Below, one piece after another: positions 7,717 through 16,113 of a DNA stretch of 64,000 nt. Positions within the stretch are counted from its first letter, which is position 1; each line of letters begins with the position of its first letter. Made by a program: the position numbers and the translations under genes. The stretch is from Alphaproteobacteria bacterium (GTDB lineage Bacteria > Pseudomonadota > Alphaproteobacteria > Caulobacterales > Maricaulaceae), in the NCBI GenBank assembly GCA_016124665.1, contig WGNH01000003.1, positions 1 to 64,000 on the forward strand, written 5' to 3'. Under the pieces are notes generated by a model. It was given only the letters and a program-made list of their open reading frames with translations. It was not told the DNA's origin and searched no databases.

Positions 7717-8778
7717 GTGTCGCCCTTGACCTTCCTGTCGCCGCGCCGTCTGCGCGAAGCCGCCATTGTGATGCTGGGCGGTCTGGCCGGGTTTGCGGTG
7801 GACACCGGAGAGGTGGCGCAATCGGGATCGACCATGCGGGCCATCGAGACACGTGGCGTGTTGCTCTGCGGTGTGGATGGCGGCCTGGCCGGATTTGCCA
7901 GCCGTGATGAAGATGGAAACTGGTCCGGTTTTGATGCCGATCTCTGTCGCGCCTATGCTGCTGCCATCCTCGGCGATGCCCGGGATGTCCGTTTTGTTCC
8001 GGTCACAACCGCGGAGCGGTTCAATGCTCTGGCAGATGGCGAGATTGATATCCTGATCCGCAATACCAGCTGGACTTTTGCGCGGGATGTGGGCCAGGGC
8101 TTCGATTTTGCCGGCATTGCCTATTATGACGGCCAGGGTTTCATGGTGCCGGCTGATCTCGGCATATCCAGCGCCCGCGACATCAATGGTGCCCGCATTT
8201 GCGTGCAGGGCAGCACGACCACGGCGCTCAATCTTCAGGATTTCATTGCTGCGAACGCCCTGACTGTCGAAGTGATCGAATACCCGACGGCACAAGCCGG
8301 TCTGGATGGCTATGCGAGCGGTGAGTGTGATGTCTATACCAATGATTTGTCGTCGCTGGCCGGGCTGCGTGTCAGCCTCGAGGATACCTCCGGTCATGTT
8401 CTTCTGCCGGATGTGATCTCCAAGGAACCGCTCGGACCGGTTATCCGTTCCGGGGATTCGCAGTTTCTCGACATATCCCGGTGGATACTGTTCTCACTCA
8501 TCGCGGCCGAAGAATTCGGCGTCACATCCGCCAATGCCGAAACCGCCGCCGGAACCAGCAATAACCGCGAGATCCGGCGGTTGCTGGGAGAGGAGGACAA
8601 TTTCGGAGAACGCCTGGGCCTGGCCCCCGATTTCGCGGTCACAATGATCAGTTCAACCGGCAATTATGGCGAAATATTCGACCGTAATCTGGGCCAGGGC
8701 TCGGCCCTGGGCCTGCGGCGCGGTCTCAACGCACAGTGGACCGAAGGCGGGCTGCTGTATTCGCCGCCTTTCCGCTAG
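7717..8778 (+). CDS. Periplasmic amino-acid binding protein, AapJ/BztA type, orphan
   Basis: A 353-residue type 3 periplasmic solute-binding protein resembling the general L-amino-acid receptor AapJ/BztA: RGVLLCGVDGGLAGF, GFDADLCRAYAAAILGD, RFNALADGEIDILIRNTSWT, GYASGECDVYTND and a C-terminal GLRRGLNAQWTEGGLLYSPPFR. An N-terminal hydrophobic segment acts as signal peptide. Start GTG 7717 is chosen for AGGAG at 7702-7706; the frame runs further up to 7570 but that part lies across metC. No permease or ATPase gene is adjacent. It lies between metC and cysK and may serve sulfur amino-acid uptake, which is inference only. Confidence 0.88.
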   Translation: MSPLTFLSPRRLREAAIVMLGGLAGFAVDTGEVAQSGSTMRAIETRGVLLCGVDGGLAGFASRDEDGNWSGFDADLCRAYAAAILGDARDVRFVPVTTAERFNALADGEIDILIRNTSWTFARDVGQGFDFAGIAYYDGQGFMVPADLGISSARDINGARICVQGSTTTALNLQDFIAANALTVEVIEYPTAQAGLDGYASGECDVYTNDLSSLAGLRVSLEDTSGHVLLPDVISKEPLGPVIRSGDSQFLDISRWILFSLIAAEEFGVTSANAETAAGTSNNREIRRLLGEEDNFGERLGLAPDFAVTMISSTGNYGEIFDRNLGQGSALGLRRGLNAQWTEGGLLYSPPFR

Positions 8779-9779
8779 GCAGTCAGCCAGGGCGGAACCG
8801 GAAGTCCTTTTTCCTTCAGGAATTCGGGGTTGTAGAGTTTGCTCTGATAGCGCGAGCCATGATCACACAAGATGGTCACAATGGTATGGCCCGGCCCCAT
8901 TTCGCGGGCCATACGCACGGCTCCGGCAATATTCACACCGGCCGATCCGCCAAGGCAAAGCCCTTCCTCCTCCACCAGATCGAACAGGATGGGCAGGGCT
9001 TCCTCATCCGCGATCCGCCAGGCCTGATCCACCGCAACGCCTTCGAGATTTGCCGTAACCCGGCTCTGACCGATGCCTTCGGTGATGGATGTCCCGGAGG
9101 CACATAATTCACCCTCGGCATAGAAGCCATAAAGGGCGGCTCCGCCCGGATCGGCCAGTCCGATCCGGATATCGGGATTGCGTTCCTTGAGCGCCATCGA
9201 GACGCCACCGATGGTTCCGCCCGAACCCACCGCGCAGACAAAGCCATCAACCCGGCCCTCCAGCTGATTCCAGATTTCCTGACCGGTTGTGTCATAATGG
9301 GCTTTGCGGTTGGCGGTATTATCGAACTGATTGGCCCAGATGGCCCCATTGGGCTCGGTCCGGTTCAGTTCCTCCGCCAATTGACCCGAATAGCGCGCAT
9401 AATGGTTGGGATTGGCATACGGCACCGCATCAACCTCGATCAGCTCGGCCCCCATCAGGCGGATCGCGTCTCTTTTTTCTTTTGACTGGGTGCGCGGAAA
9501 AACGATGACCACGCGATAGCCCAGGGCGGCTCCGATCATGGCCAGGGCAATGCCGGTATTGCCGGCCGTCCCCTCGACAATCGTTCCGCCGGGTCTGAGT
9601 GCGCCGGATTTTTCAGCTTCCCGGATAATCCCCAGCGCGGCGCGGTCCTTTACCGATCCGCCCGGATTGAGAAATTCGGCCTTCCCCAGAATTTCGCATC
9701 CGGTTTCCCGGGACGCTTTCTGCAAACGAAGCAGCGGCGTGTTTCCGATCAGGTCGATGATATTGCGGGCAGGTTTCAT
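8775..9779 (-). CDS. cysK: Cysteine synthase A (O-acetylserine sulfhydrylase)
   Basis: Makes cysteine from O-acetylserine and sulfide. The 334-residue PLP fold-type II enzyme has NPGGSVKDR with Lys44 as the PLP lysine, the phosphate-loop EGTAGNTG (69-76), and the glycine loop GSGGTIGG. The longer insert around ANPNHYARYSGQLAEELN is typical of the alphaproteobacterial cysteine synthase group. Start ATG 9779 (MKPARNIIDLIGNTPL) is the family start; the frame is open upstream to 9962 without similarity. Its stop overlaps that of the convergent binding protein by four bases (CTAG). Confidence 0.95.
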   Translation of the reverse strand: MKPARNIIDLIGNTPLLRLQKASRETGCEILGKAEFLNPGGSVKDRAALGIIREAEKSGALRPGGTIVEGTAGNTGIALAMIGAALGYRVVIVFPRTQSKEKRDAIRLMGAELIEVDAVPYANPNHYARYSGQLAEELNRTEPNGAIWANQFDNTANRKAHYDTTGQEIWNQLEGRVDGFVCAVGSGGTIGGVSMALKERNPDIRIGLADPGGAALYGFYAEGELCASGTSITEGIGQSRVTANLEGVAVDQAWRIADEEALPILFDLVEEEGLCLGGSAGVNIAGAVRMAREMGPGHTIVTILCDHGSRYQSKLYNPEFLKEKGLPVPPWLTA

Positions 9780-9851
9780 GGGGATATCCAGATGATGACC
9801 GGCAGAAGGTATGGGCGCAAAAAGCCGGCTGCAAGGATTGTCCGCGCATTG

Positions 9852-9880
9852 TGATCCGGAATGGCGGCATGGGCGTAATA
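9852..9880 (+). promoter_or_regulatory. Candidate RpoE (singlet-oxygen ECF) promoter before the chrR-like gene
   Basis: TGATCC (9852-9857), an 18-base spacer, then TAATA (9876-9880), closely matching the Rhodobacter RpoE consensus TGATCC-N17/18-TAAGA as I recall it. A start about 7 bases downstream would leave a leader of about 20 bases before the TTG at 9908. The same -35 and the same spacer occur before the facing photolyase operon. Confidence 0.6.
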
Positions 9881-9907
9881 ATTGGCAAACAGAGTGGAGT
9901 TGGATGA

Positions 9908-10525
9908 TTGCGTTCGGATCTTGATTCTCAATGGATTGTGGATCGCGCCAGCGGTGCGGCACCTCTGGCAGTATGCGTGCTGGTCGACAGTGCCGCAGAA
10001 ATCAACCCGCTGATCCGCTCGCGCCTGGAGCTGGCCGATCAGATCGGCGCCGTCCTTATGGCCGATGATTTCCGGGGCGATGTGATGTCCGCGGTGCCTG
10101 AACCTGTCGAAGACATCCGGACGGATGTATTGGGCAATCCTGATCCGCTCTTTCCTTCCGCTCTCCGTCGCTATGGTTTCGATGCATCTGCCAGCCCGTG
10201 GCGGAGCAAGCTGGGTGGCGTTCAGGGCCGCAAGGTGAAGCGGTTATGCGAGCCGGGCGTGGATGCACGGCTATTCAAAATCCGGCCGGGTGCAGCGATC
10301 CCCCATCATGATCATTATGGTCAGGAATTGACGCTTGTGCTGCAGGGTGGCTTTTCGGATGAAAAGGGCGTCTATCATCGCGGCGATGTCTGTGCCGGGC
10401 AGGCGGGCGAGCCGCACACGCCTGTAGGACTGGCCGGTGAGCCCTGTATCTGTTTTGCTGTTTCTCTCGGCGGTTACCGGTTCCGGAATCCGCTGATGTC
10501 CATTGCTGCAAGGATGTTGTCATGA
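9908..10525 (+). CDS. ChrR-like cupin protein with degenerate anti-sigma domain
   Basis: A 205-residue homologue of ChrR, the zinc anti-sigma factor of the singlet-oxygen sigma factor RpoE. The C-terminal cupin keeps the metal ligands: His134, His136, Glu140 and His170, with the same spacings as ChrR H141/H143/E147/H177 (a uniform shift of 7). The N-terminal helical region resembles the ChrR anti-sigma fold, but the Zn ligands (His6, His31, Cys35, Cys38 in ChrR) are absent; the aligned segment reads LVDSAAEINPLI. The start is TTG 9908, directly after an in-frame TGA (9905-9907), with GGAG at 9896-9899. No ECF sigma gene is adjacent. It overlaps the next gene by ATGA. Confidence 0.8.
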   Translation: MRSDLDSQWIVDRASGAAPLAVCVLVDSAAEINPLIRSRLELADQIGAVLMADDFRGDVMSAVPEPVEDIRTDVLGNPDPLFPSALRRYGFDASASPWRSKLGGVQGRKVKRLCEPGVDARLFKIRPGAAIPHHDHYGQELTLVLQGGFSDEKGVYHRGDVCAGQAGEPHTPVGLAGEPCICFAVSLGGYRFRNPLMSIAARMLS

Positions 10526-11190
10526 TGCGCTTAATTCTGACCGGCACGGTGTGGATCGCGGCCCTTGTGTCCCCGGCCATGGCGGCCAATCGCGAGGCTG
10601 TTCCGGATACGGGAACGATTGCCTTCGATGTGTTCCGGGGCGACAGCCGGTTTGGCACTCACATTCTCCGGTTTGAAGAAAACGGGGATGAATTGCGGGT
10701 CACAACCGATGTCGAACTCCGGGTCCGGATCGGTCCGGTCACTGTGTTCCGGTACGAGCATGATGCGGTCGAAGTCTATGAGGATGGCCGCCTGACGCGG
10801 ATTGACTCCACAACCCTGAAGGATGGCGAACAGCTCAGTGTCAGCCTTTCGCGCAATGGCGATGTGTTTTCAGGTCTGGGATCAGACGAGGACGGCAACC
10901 GTCAGCCTGTCAGCCTCCCGGCGTCGCTGACGCCTTCGAGCCACTGGGCGGGCTATGCGCCCGGGCTTGATACGGTGATCAATACCGAAACCGGGAACGA
11001 AATGCCGGTGACCATCACCGAGCTGGGCATGACAAATATCGAGGTCGGCGGACGGCAGATCGAAGCGCGGCACATCCGGCTGGAAGGCTCGCTCACACTC
11101 GAGCTCTGGTATGATGCCAATGGGGAATGGGTCAGAAGCCGGTTTTCCGCGCGGGGACAGGACATCACCTATGTCCGCCGGGACATTTGA
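10522..11190 (+). CDS. Secreted DUF6134 family protein
   Basis: A 222-residue protein with a Sec signal peptide ending at about AMA-AN (residue 21-22). The rest is predicted beta-rich: FDVFRGDSRFGTHILRF near the N-terminus and LELWYDANGEWVRSRFSARGQDITYVRRD at the end, the pattern of DUF6134 periplasmic proteins. The substrate or partner is unknown. It overlaps the ChrR-like gene by ATGA and the photolyase gene by TTGA, so all three are translationally coupled. Proteins of this kind travel with photo-oxidative stress genes, which fits the island. Confidence 0.82.
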   Translation: MMRLILTGTVWIAALVSPAMAANREAVPDTGTIAFDVFRGDSRFGTHILRFEENGDELRVTTDVELRVRIGPVTVFRYEHDAVEVYEDGRLTRIDSTTLKDGEQLSVSLSRNGDVFSGLGSDEDGNRQPVSLPASLTPSSHWAGYAPGLDTVINTETGNEMPVTITELGMTNIEVGGRQIEARHIRLEGSLTLELWYDANGEWVRSRFSARGQDITYVRRDI

Positions 11191-12731
11191 GCCCATCAGG
11201 CGGCTGCATCCGGCTCATTCTGGGTGATCAGTTATCAGCATCGGTCTCATCGCTGCGTGATTATACCGCCGGCGACGTCATCCTGATGGCCGAGGTTGAT
11301 GAAGAAGCCGGCTATGTGGCTCACCACAAGAAGAAAATTGCCTTTCTGTTTTCGGCCATGCGCCATTTTGCAGCGGATTTGTCCGGACAGGGATATGATG
11401 TCCGTTATGTGAAGCTGGATGATTGCGGCAATTCAGGCACGCTGTTCGGTGAAGTCGAGCGGCTGATTTCCGATACGGGCAGTGCATTTGCGGGCCTCAT
11501 CATTACCTCGCCCGGGGAATGGCGGCTGCTGGACGAAATGCGTCAGTGGTCCAAACGTCTGGATCTGCCCGTGCATATTCGTCCCGATGATCGTTTCATC
11601 TGCCCGCTGGCCCGATTCAATGACTGGGCCGAGGGGCGTACACGCCTGACGATGGAGTATTTCTACCGCGAGATGCGCCGGGAGACCGGGTTATTGATGG
11701 GGGGCAGCAAGCCTGCAGGCGGGCAGTGGAATTTCGACAGGGAAAATCGCAAACGCCTTCCGGAGTCGATGGAAATACCGGAGCGGCCCCGTCATCCGAG
11801 AGACGAGATCACCAATGATGTCATCCGGCTGGTCTCGGAGCGGTTTTCCGCTCATTTTGGCGACCTGGAGCCCTTTCACTATGGTGTCACCGCTGAGGCA
11901 GCCGGGACGGATCTGGATTTCTTCCTGAAGGCGTGTCTGCCACAATTCGGGGATTATCAGGATGCCATGGCCAGGGGAGAAGCCTTCCTCTTTCATTCGG
12001 TGATATCGCTATATCTCAATTGCGGTCTGCTGAATCCGATGGACGTTTGCCGCAGGGCTGAAAAGGAATGGCAGGCCGGCCGCGCGCCCCTCAATGCGGT
12101 GGAAGGCTTTATCCGGCAAATTCTGGGCTGGCGCGAATATGTGCGCGGGCTCTACTGGCTGAAAATGCCTGATTATGCCGAGACAAACCATCTCGAAGCC
12201 CGACGGCCGCTTCCGTCATTCTACTGGAGCGGCGACACACAGATGGCCTGTGTCCGTGATGCCGTGGAAACCACGCGCAAGCATGCCTATGCGCACCACA
12301 TCCAGCGTCTGATGATTACCGGCAATTTCGCGCTTCTGGCAGGGATTGATCCTATAGCCGTCGAGGAATGGTATCTGGCAGTCTATGCCGATGCCTATGA
12401 ATGGGTGGAATTGCCAAACACGCATGGGATGGCGCTGTTTGCTGACGGCGGAATGATGGCCACCAAGCCCTATGCGGCCAGCGGGGCCTATATCAACCGG
12501 ATGTCGGATTATTGCCGCGGCTGCCGTTATTCAGTCAGCCAGAAAAACGGACCGAACGCCTGTCCGTTCAACTATCTCTACTGGAATTTCCTGATCGAGA
12601 ATGCGGACAGGCTGAAGGGAAATCAACGCCTGTCCATGCCCTATCGCAATCTGGCTAAAATGAGTGTCGAAAAAAAGACGGCGATCCGGGAGGACAGCCG
12701 CTGGTTTTTCGAGGAGATCGGAATCGCCTAA
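11187..12731 (+). CDS. Fe-S bacterial cryptochrome/photolyase (PhrB/CryB, (6-4) photolyase type)
   Basis: A 514-residue protein of the FeS-BCP class, flavin photolyases that repair (6-4) photoproducts or act as light sensors. The [4Fe-4S] cysteines are Cys355, Cys443, Cys446 and Cys459; their spacing (88, 3, 13) is identical to Agrobacterium PhrB (C350, C438, C441, C454). Other family segments are RLILGDQLS at the start, KKKIAFLFSAMRHFA, and GFIRQILGWREYVRG. The start is taken as TTG 11187, overlapping the previous stop as TTGA; the ATG at 11127 would overlap by 64 bases and is unlikely. The start remains uncertain by a few codons. It converges on cfa with a four-base stop overlap. Confidence 0.9.
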   Translation: MSPSGGCIRLILGDQLSASVSSLRDYTAGDVILMAEVDEEAGYVAHHKKKIAFLFSAMRHFAADLSGQGYDVRYVKLDDCGNSGTLFGEVERLISDTGSAFAGLIITSPGEWRLLDEMRQWSKRLDLPVHIRPDDRFICPLARFNDWAEGRTRLTMEYFYREMRRETGLLMGGSKPAGGQWNFDRENRKRLPESMEIPERPRHPRDEITNDVIRLVSERFSAHFGDLEPFHYGVTAEAAGTDLDFFLKACLPQFGDYQDAMARGEAFLFHSVISLYLNCGLLNPMDVCRRAEKEWQAGRAPLNAVEGFIRQILGWREYVRGLYWLKMPDYAETNHLEARRPLPSFYWSGDTQMACVRDAVETTRKHAYAHHIQRLMITGNFALLAGIDPIAVEEWYLAVYADAYEWVELPNTHGMALFADGGMMATKPYAASGAYINRMSDYCRGCRYSVSQKNGPNACPFNYLYWNFLIENADRLKGNQRLSMPYRNLAKMSVEKKTAIREDSRWFFEEIGIA

Positions 12732-13963
12732 CGGCTGAGCGCGTATTGCGCCACGTCGATGCGCCCGGTGCGGAAACCGGCCTCGCAATAAGCGAGGTAG
12801 AATTCCCACATCCGTCGGAAGCGGTCATCGAAACCCATCGGCTTGATCTCATCCCAACTCGCCGTGAACCGCTTCATCCATTCGGCCAGCGTATCTGCAT
12901 AGTCGGTGGCGAAAGCTTCAATCCGGTCCAGCGTCAGGCCGGCATTGACGAACTCCTCTTTCAGCCGGGTCAGGCTGGGAAGTACGCCGCCTGGGAATAT
13001 ATAGCGCTGGATGAAATCGGCGCGTTTTGAATAGGTTTCGAAGAGATCGTCCCGAATGGAGATAATCTGCAGTCCGGCCTTGCCGCCCGGTTTGAGGCAA
13101 TCATGGACTTTCGAGAAAAAGGATGGCCAGTATTCCTGCCCTACGGCCTCGAACATCTCGATGGAGGCAATCTTGTCGTAAACACCAGATTCGTCACGAT
13201 AATCCTGAAGCTTGATGTCGACCCTGTCGCCCAGCTGAAGCTTTTCCATACGGTTGATTGCGTAGGCGCGCTGCTCGGTTGAAAGCGTCAGGCAGGTCAC
13301 CCGTGCTCCGCGGTCGCGAGCTGCGTATTCTGCAAATCCGCCCCAACCACAGCCGATTTCCAGAACATGGTCTCCTTCCTTCAGGTCGATGGAATCAGCC
13401 AGCGCCCGGTATTTTTCATGCTGAGCGTCCTCGAGCGGCTGGCCGTCCCGGGTGAAGCGGGCCGATGAATAGGTCATCGAGGGGTCGAGCCATTTCTCGT
13501 AGAAGTCATTGCCGAGGTCATAATGGGCTTCGATATTCTTTTTTGCGCCGGCCCTGGTATTTGCCCTGAGCTGATGAAATGCCCAGTGAAAAAAGCGTGT
13601 GATGGGACCGCCCGCCACGATATCCGGCTTGGCATCAAGATTGACCGAAAAGAAGGAAAGCAGGGCGGTCAGGTCAGGCGTCGTCCATTCGCCTTCCATA
13701 TAGCCTTCACCCAGACCGACATCACCGCCAGCGAGCGCGCGGCGGATAAAGCGGTAATCCCGGACATGGAGTTCGGCGACCGGCCCCGCGGACTTGCCCT
13801 TGAAGGTCAGTGACTGACCGGCCGGGAAGCGGATCGTCAATTGTCCGTTGGGTAGCCGCAAAAGAATGTTCAGCCCGGTCTTCATGCCCACCGGAAGGCC
13901 CTGCAGCGCCTTTATTGTCTCGGGTGTTGCCACCACGGATGTGGAACGGCTTCTTGGGGTCAT
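12728..13963 (-). CDS. cfa: Cyclopropane-fatty-acyl-phospholipid synthase family methyltransferase
   Basis: An SAM-dependent enzyme that methylates or cyclopropanates cis double bonds in membrane phospholipid acyl chains. The 411 residues contain the CFA opening (EAHYDLGNDFYEKWLDPSMTYS), the SAM-binding loop VLEIGCGWGGFAEYAA and the C-terminal WEFYLAYCEAGFR. It is the last gene of the minus operon phr-FAD oxidoreductase-DUF1365-cfa, 18 bases after DUF1365. In Rhodobacter a cfa gene of this type belongs to the RpoE regulon. A furan-fatty-acid methyltransferase is an alternative role in this context. Confidence 0.92.
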   Translation of the reverse strand: MTPRSRSTSVVATPETIKALQGLPVGMKTGLNILLRLPNGQLTIRFPAGQSLTFKGKSAGPVAELHVRDYRFIRRALAGGDVGLGEGYMEGEWTTPDLTALLSFFSVNLDAKPDIVAGGPITRFFHWAFHQLRANTRAGAKKNIEAHYDLGNDFYEKWLDPSMTYSSARFTRDGQPLEDAQHEKYRALADSIDLKEGDHVLEIGCGWGGFAEYAARDRGARVTCLTLSTEQRAYAINRMEKLQLGDRVDIKLQDYRDESGVYDKIASIEMFEAVGQEYWPSFFSKVHDCLKPGGKAGLQIISIRDDLFETYSKRADFIQRYIFPGGVLPSLTRLKEEFVNAGLTLDRIEAFATDYADTLAEWMKRFTASWDEIKPMGFDDRFRRMWEFYLAYCEAGFRTGRIDVAQYALSR

Positions 13964-13981
13964 GTTTCAACCTTACTGTTT

Positions 13982-14755
13982 TTATGGCCGTGTTTCCAGA
14001 ACCGGCGTTGACGCCTTGACGGGAGGCGAGGGACGTTTGTGATAGCGCGCACCCTTGAGCCAGAGGCGAAGTGCCTCGAAATGGATCAGGGCAATGGTGG
14101 TAAGGGTGGAGAACGGGAAAGCCGCAAACCAGCCCAGGAAGCCCTTGCTGGTCGCCGGTATCCGTTTCAGCGACATGGACGCAAGAAAATCCGGGCCGTC
14201 TTCTGCAATCTTCCGGATCGCCAGCGACAACGACTCGCCGGGTGGCTGAAGTGCGAATTCATAATGTCCGGACACATCAAAAAAGGGCGAAACATGAAAC
14301 GCCTTGTCGGCGCGATGATGCTCAACCGGATTCGCCGCGACGGGCGCGACATAGGCATGAGCTTCCCCGAACGTATTATGCACTTCATAGATGATGCCTC
14401 GCAAGACGCCGTGGCTATCGTATCCGAAATGCAGGGAAATCGGATTGAACTGGTAACCCATAATGCGCGGCTGGCAGATCAGGATGACGCGTTTGATGCC
14501 CACTATTCCGGCGGCCTGAAACTGTGTTCGGGACCAGCGCTTTACCCCTGATCCATCCCGGGCACCGAAATCCTTCTCATGAAAGCTGAACAAGGCAGCG
14601 CGATTGACGCCAAACCATATTCCGGCCCGATCCGCCTCTTCCAGTCGGCCGAGATCGATCCCGATCATGGCGACGGGATACCGGAACCGGTGCTCAAAAG
14701 GCTTGAGACGTCTATGCGTGGTTGACCCACGCCAGATATGGAGTGGCGATGTCAT
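13982..14755 (-). CDS. DUF1365 family protein
   Basis: A 257-residue protein of the DUF1365 family, recognised by HRRLKPFEHRFRYPVAM near the N-terminus, LICQPRIMGYQFNPISLHF in the middle and YEVHNTFGEAHAYV. Its reaction is not established; it nearly always sits between an FAD amine-oxidase-like gene and a CFA-type methyltransferase, which suggests lipid modification. A hydrophobic stretch near the C-terminus (GFLGWFAAFPFSTLTTIALI) may touch the membrane. It overlaps the FAD gene by ATGA. Confidence 0.92.
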   Translation of the reverse strand: MTSPLHIWRGSTTHRRLKPFEHRFRYPVAMIGIDLGRLEEADRAGIWFGVNRAALFSFHEKDFGARDGSGVKRWSRTQFQAAGIVGIKRVILICQPRIMGYQFNPISLHFGYDSHGVLRGIIYEVHNTFGEAHAYVAPVAANPVEHHRADKAFHVSPFFDVSGHYEFALQPPGESLSLAIRKIAEDGPDFLASMSLKRIPATSKGFLGWFAAFPFSTLTTIALIHFEALRLWLKGARYHKRPSPPVKASTPVLETRP

Positions 14756-16113
14756 TCTGCCGCTGCCATGGCGGGCTTCGCCACGATTCTGCGCTCGCCC
14801 CAGCGGCCGCCGTCGATATCGCCATCAACAAAGGCCCAGGGAATTTGCCCGCCAAGGCGCAAGGCAACACGAAGGCCTGACCGCAGACCATCCTCGTGGA
14901 AGCCATAGCCCAGCCATGCACCGGCAAACCAGGTATGGCGGACGCCCTGTATGCGGTTGAAGATGCGCTGCGCTGCCAGCCCGGCCGTGCTGAATTGCGG
15001 ATGGTCATACTGGAATTCACCAAAGGTCAGGGCAGGGTCCGGTTGCCGGTGTGGATTCAGGGTCACGAATAGCGGTCTTGCCGGATCAATGCCCTGCAGC
15101 CGGTTCATGTCATAGGTCACACTGGCGGGGCCGTTGGCCTCATCGCGGCAGTAATTCCATGCGGCGCGAGCGCCGCTTCTTTTCGGGCACAATGATGGAT
15201 CGCGGTGCAGAACAGCGCGGTTGTTGGAATAGGGGATGGCCGACAACAATTCGTCTTCCTGATCGTCCCGGTCTTTCAATAGGCGGCGGGCCTGATCGGA
15301 ATGGCAGGCGAGGATGACTTCATCAAATTCCTGCGTCTCGCCGCTGTCCATCCGGATGCTGACACCGTTTTCATGTCGCCATATGGCGCTGGCCGGCGCG
15401 GATATCCGGACATGGCCTTCGAGGTTCGCCGCCATCCGCTTGACGTATTCGCGGCTGCCGCCTTTGACCGTGCGCCATTGCGGACGTGACATATTCATCA
15501 GGCGGTGGTTCTGGAAGAATCGGATGAAAGCATCGGCTGGATAGGCTCGCATTTCCTCTTCGCTAGCAGACCATATGGCCGCCCCCATGGGCAGCAGATA
15601 GTTGCGGGTAAAGCGCTCACCGGCGCCCAATTTCTCCAGATACTCTCCCAGAGCCAGCCCTGCTAATCTGCCGCTTTCTAGGTCACCGGGGGCGGTTTTG
15701 TTGAAGCGCAGCACGTCGCGGAGCATGGCGATGTAGGAGGGCCGCAGGGCATTGCGCTTCTGTGCAAACAGGCCGCCGAGTCCATTGGATGACCATTCGA
15801 TATCGCCGTCCAGCGCAAAGCTGAAGCTCATATCCGACTGGATCGACTCCACGCCCAGCTCGTTGAACAGAGCGACCATGTTGGGATAGTTGAGCGGATT
15901 GTAGACGATAAAGCCCGTGTCCACCGCTATCGGCGTGCCATCGTAATCAATATCGACGGTGTTGGCGTGCCCGCCCAGCCGGCTGCGTTTCTCGAACAGC
16001 GTGATGTCATGCACATTACGCAGCGCCCAGGCCGCGCCGAGCCCGGAAATGCCGGCACCGATAATGGCGATTTTCCTGCGGGGAATGAAATCAGGGGTAA
16101 TGACCGGGCTCAT
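14752..16113 (-). CDS. FAD-dependent amine-oxidase-like oxidoreductase
   Basis: A 453-residue flavoprotein with an N-terminal dinucleotide-binding GAGISGLGAAWAL (19-31) and the adjoining LFEKRSRLGGHANT, typical of NAD(P)/FAD-binding amine-oxidase-like and fatty-acid desaturase-like enzymes. The C-terminal FAGAWLGYGFHEDGLRSGLRVA closes the FAD site. Homologues in the Rhodobacter RpoE regulon have been linked, as I recall, to unsaturated or furan fatty acid formation. It overlaps both neighbours by ATGA (phr upstream, DUF1365 downstream), so it is translated as part of the operon. Confidence 0.88.
   Translation of the reverse strand: MSPVITPDFIPRRKIAIIGAGISGLGAAWALRNVHDITLFEKRSRLGGHANTVDIDYDGTPIAVDTGFIVYNPLNYPNMVALFNELGVESIQSDMSFSFALDGDIEWSSNGLGGLFAQKRNALRPSYIAMLRDVLRFNKTAPGDLESGRLAGLALGEYLEKLGAGERFTRNYLLPMGAAIWSASEEEMRAYPADAFIRFFQNHRLMNMSRPQWRTVKGGSREYVKRMAANLEGHVRISAPASAIWRHENGVSIRMDSGETQEFDEVILACHSDQARRLLKDRDDQEDELLSAIPYSNNRAVLHRDPSLCPKRSGARAAWNYCRDEANGPASVTYDMNRLQGIDPARPLFVTLNPHRQPDPALTFGEFQYDHPQFSTAGLAAQRIFNRIQGVRHTWFAGAWLGYGFHEDGLRSGLRVALRLGGQIPWAFVDGDIDGGRWGERRIVAKPAMAAAE

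Noticed and set aside
14039-14551. A plus-strand frame opposite DUF1365
   Set aside because: The DUF1365 product is well supported and coupled to its operon; the antisense frame has no signal, motif or RBS.
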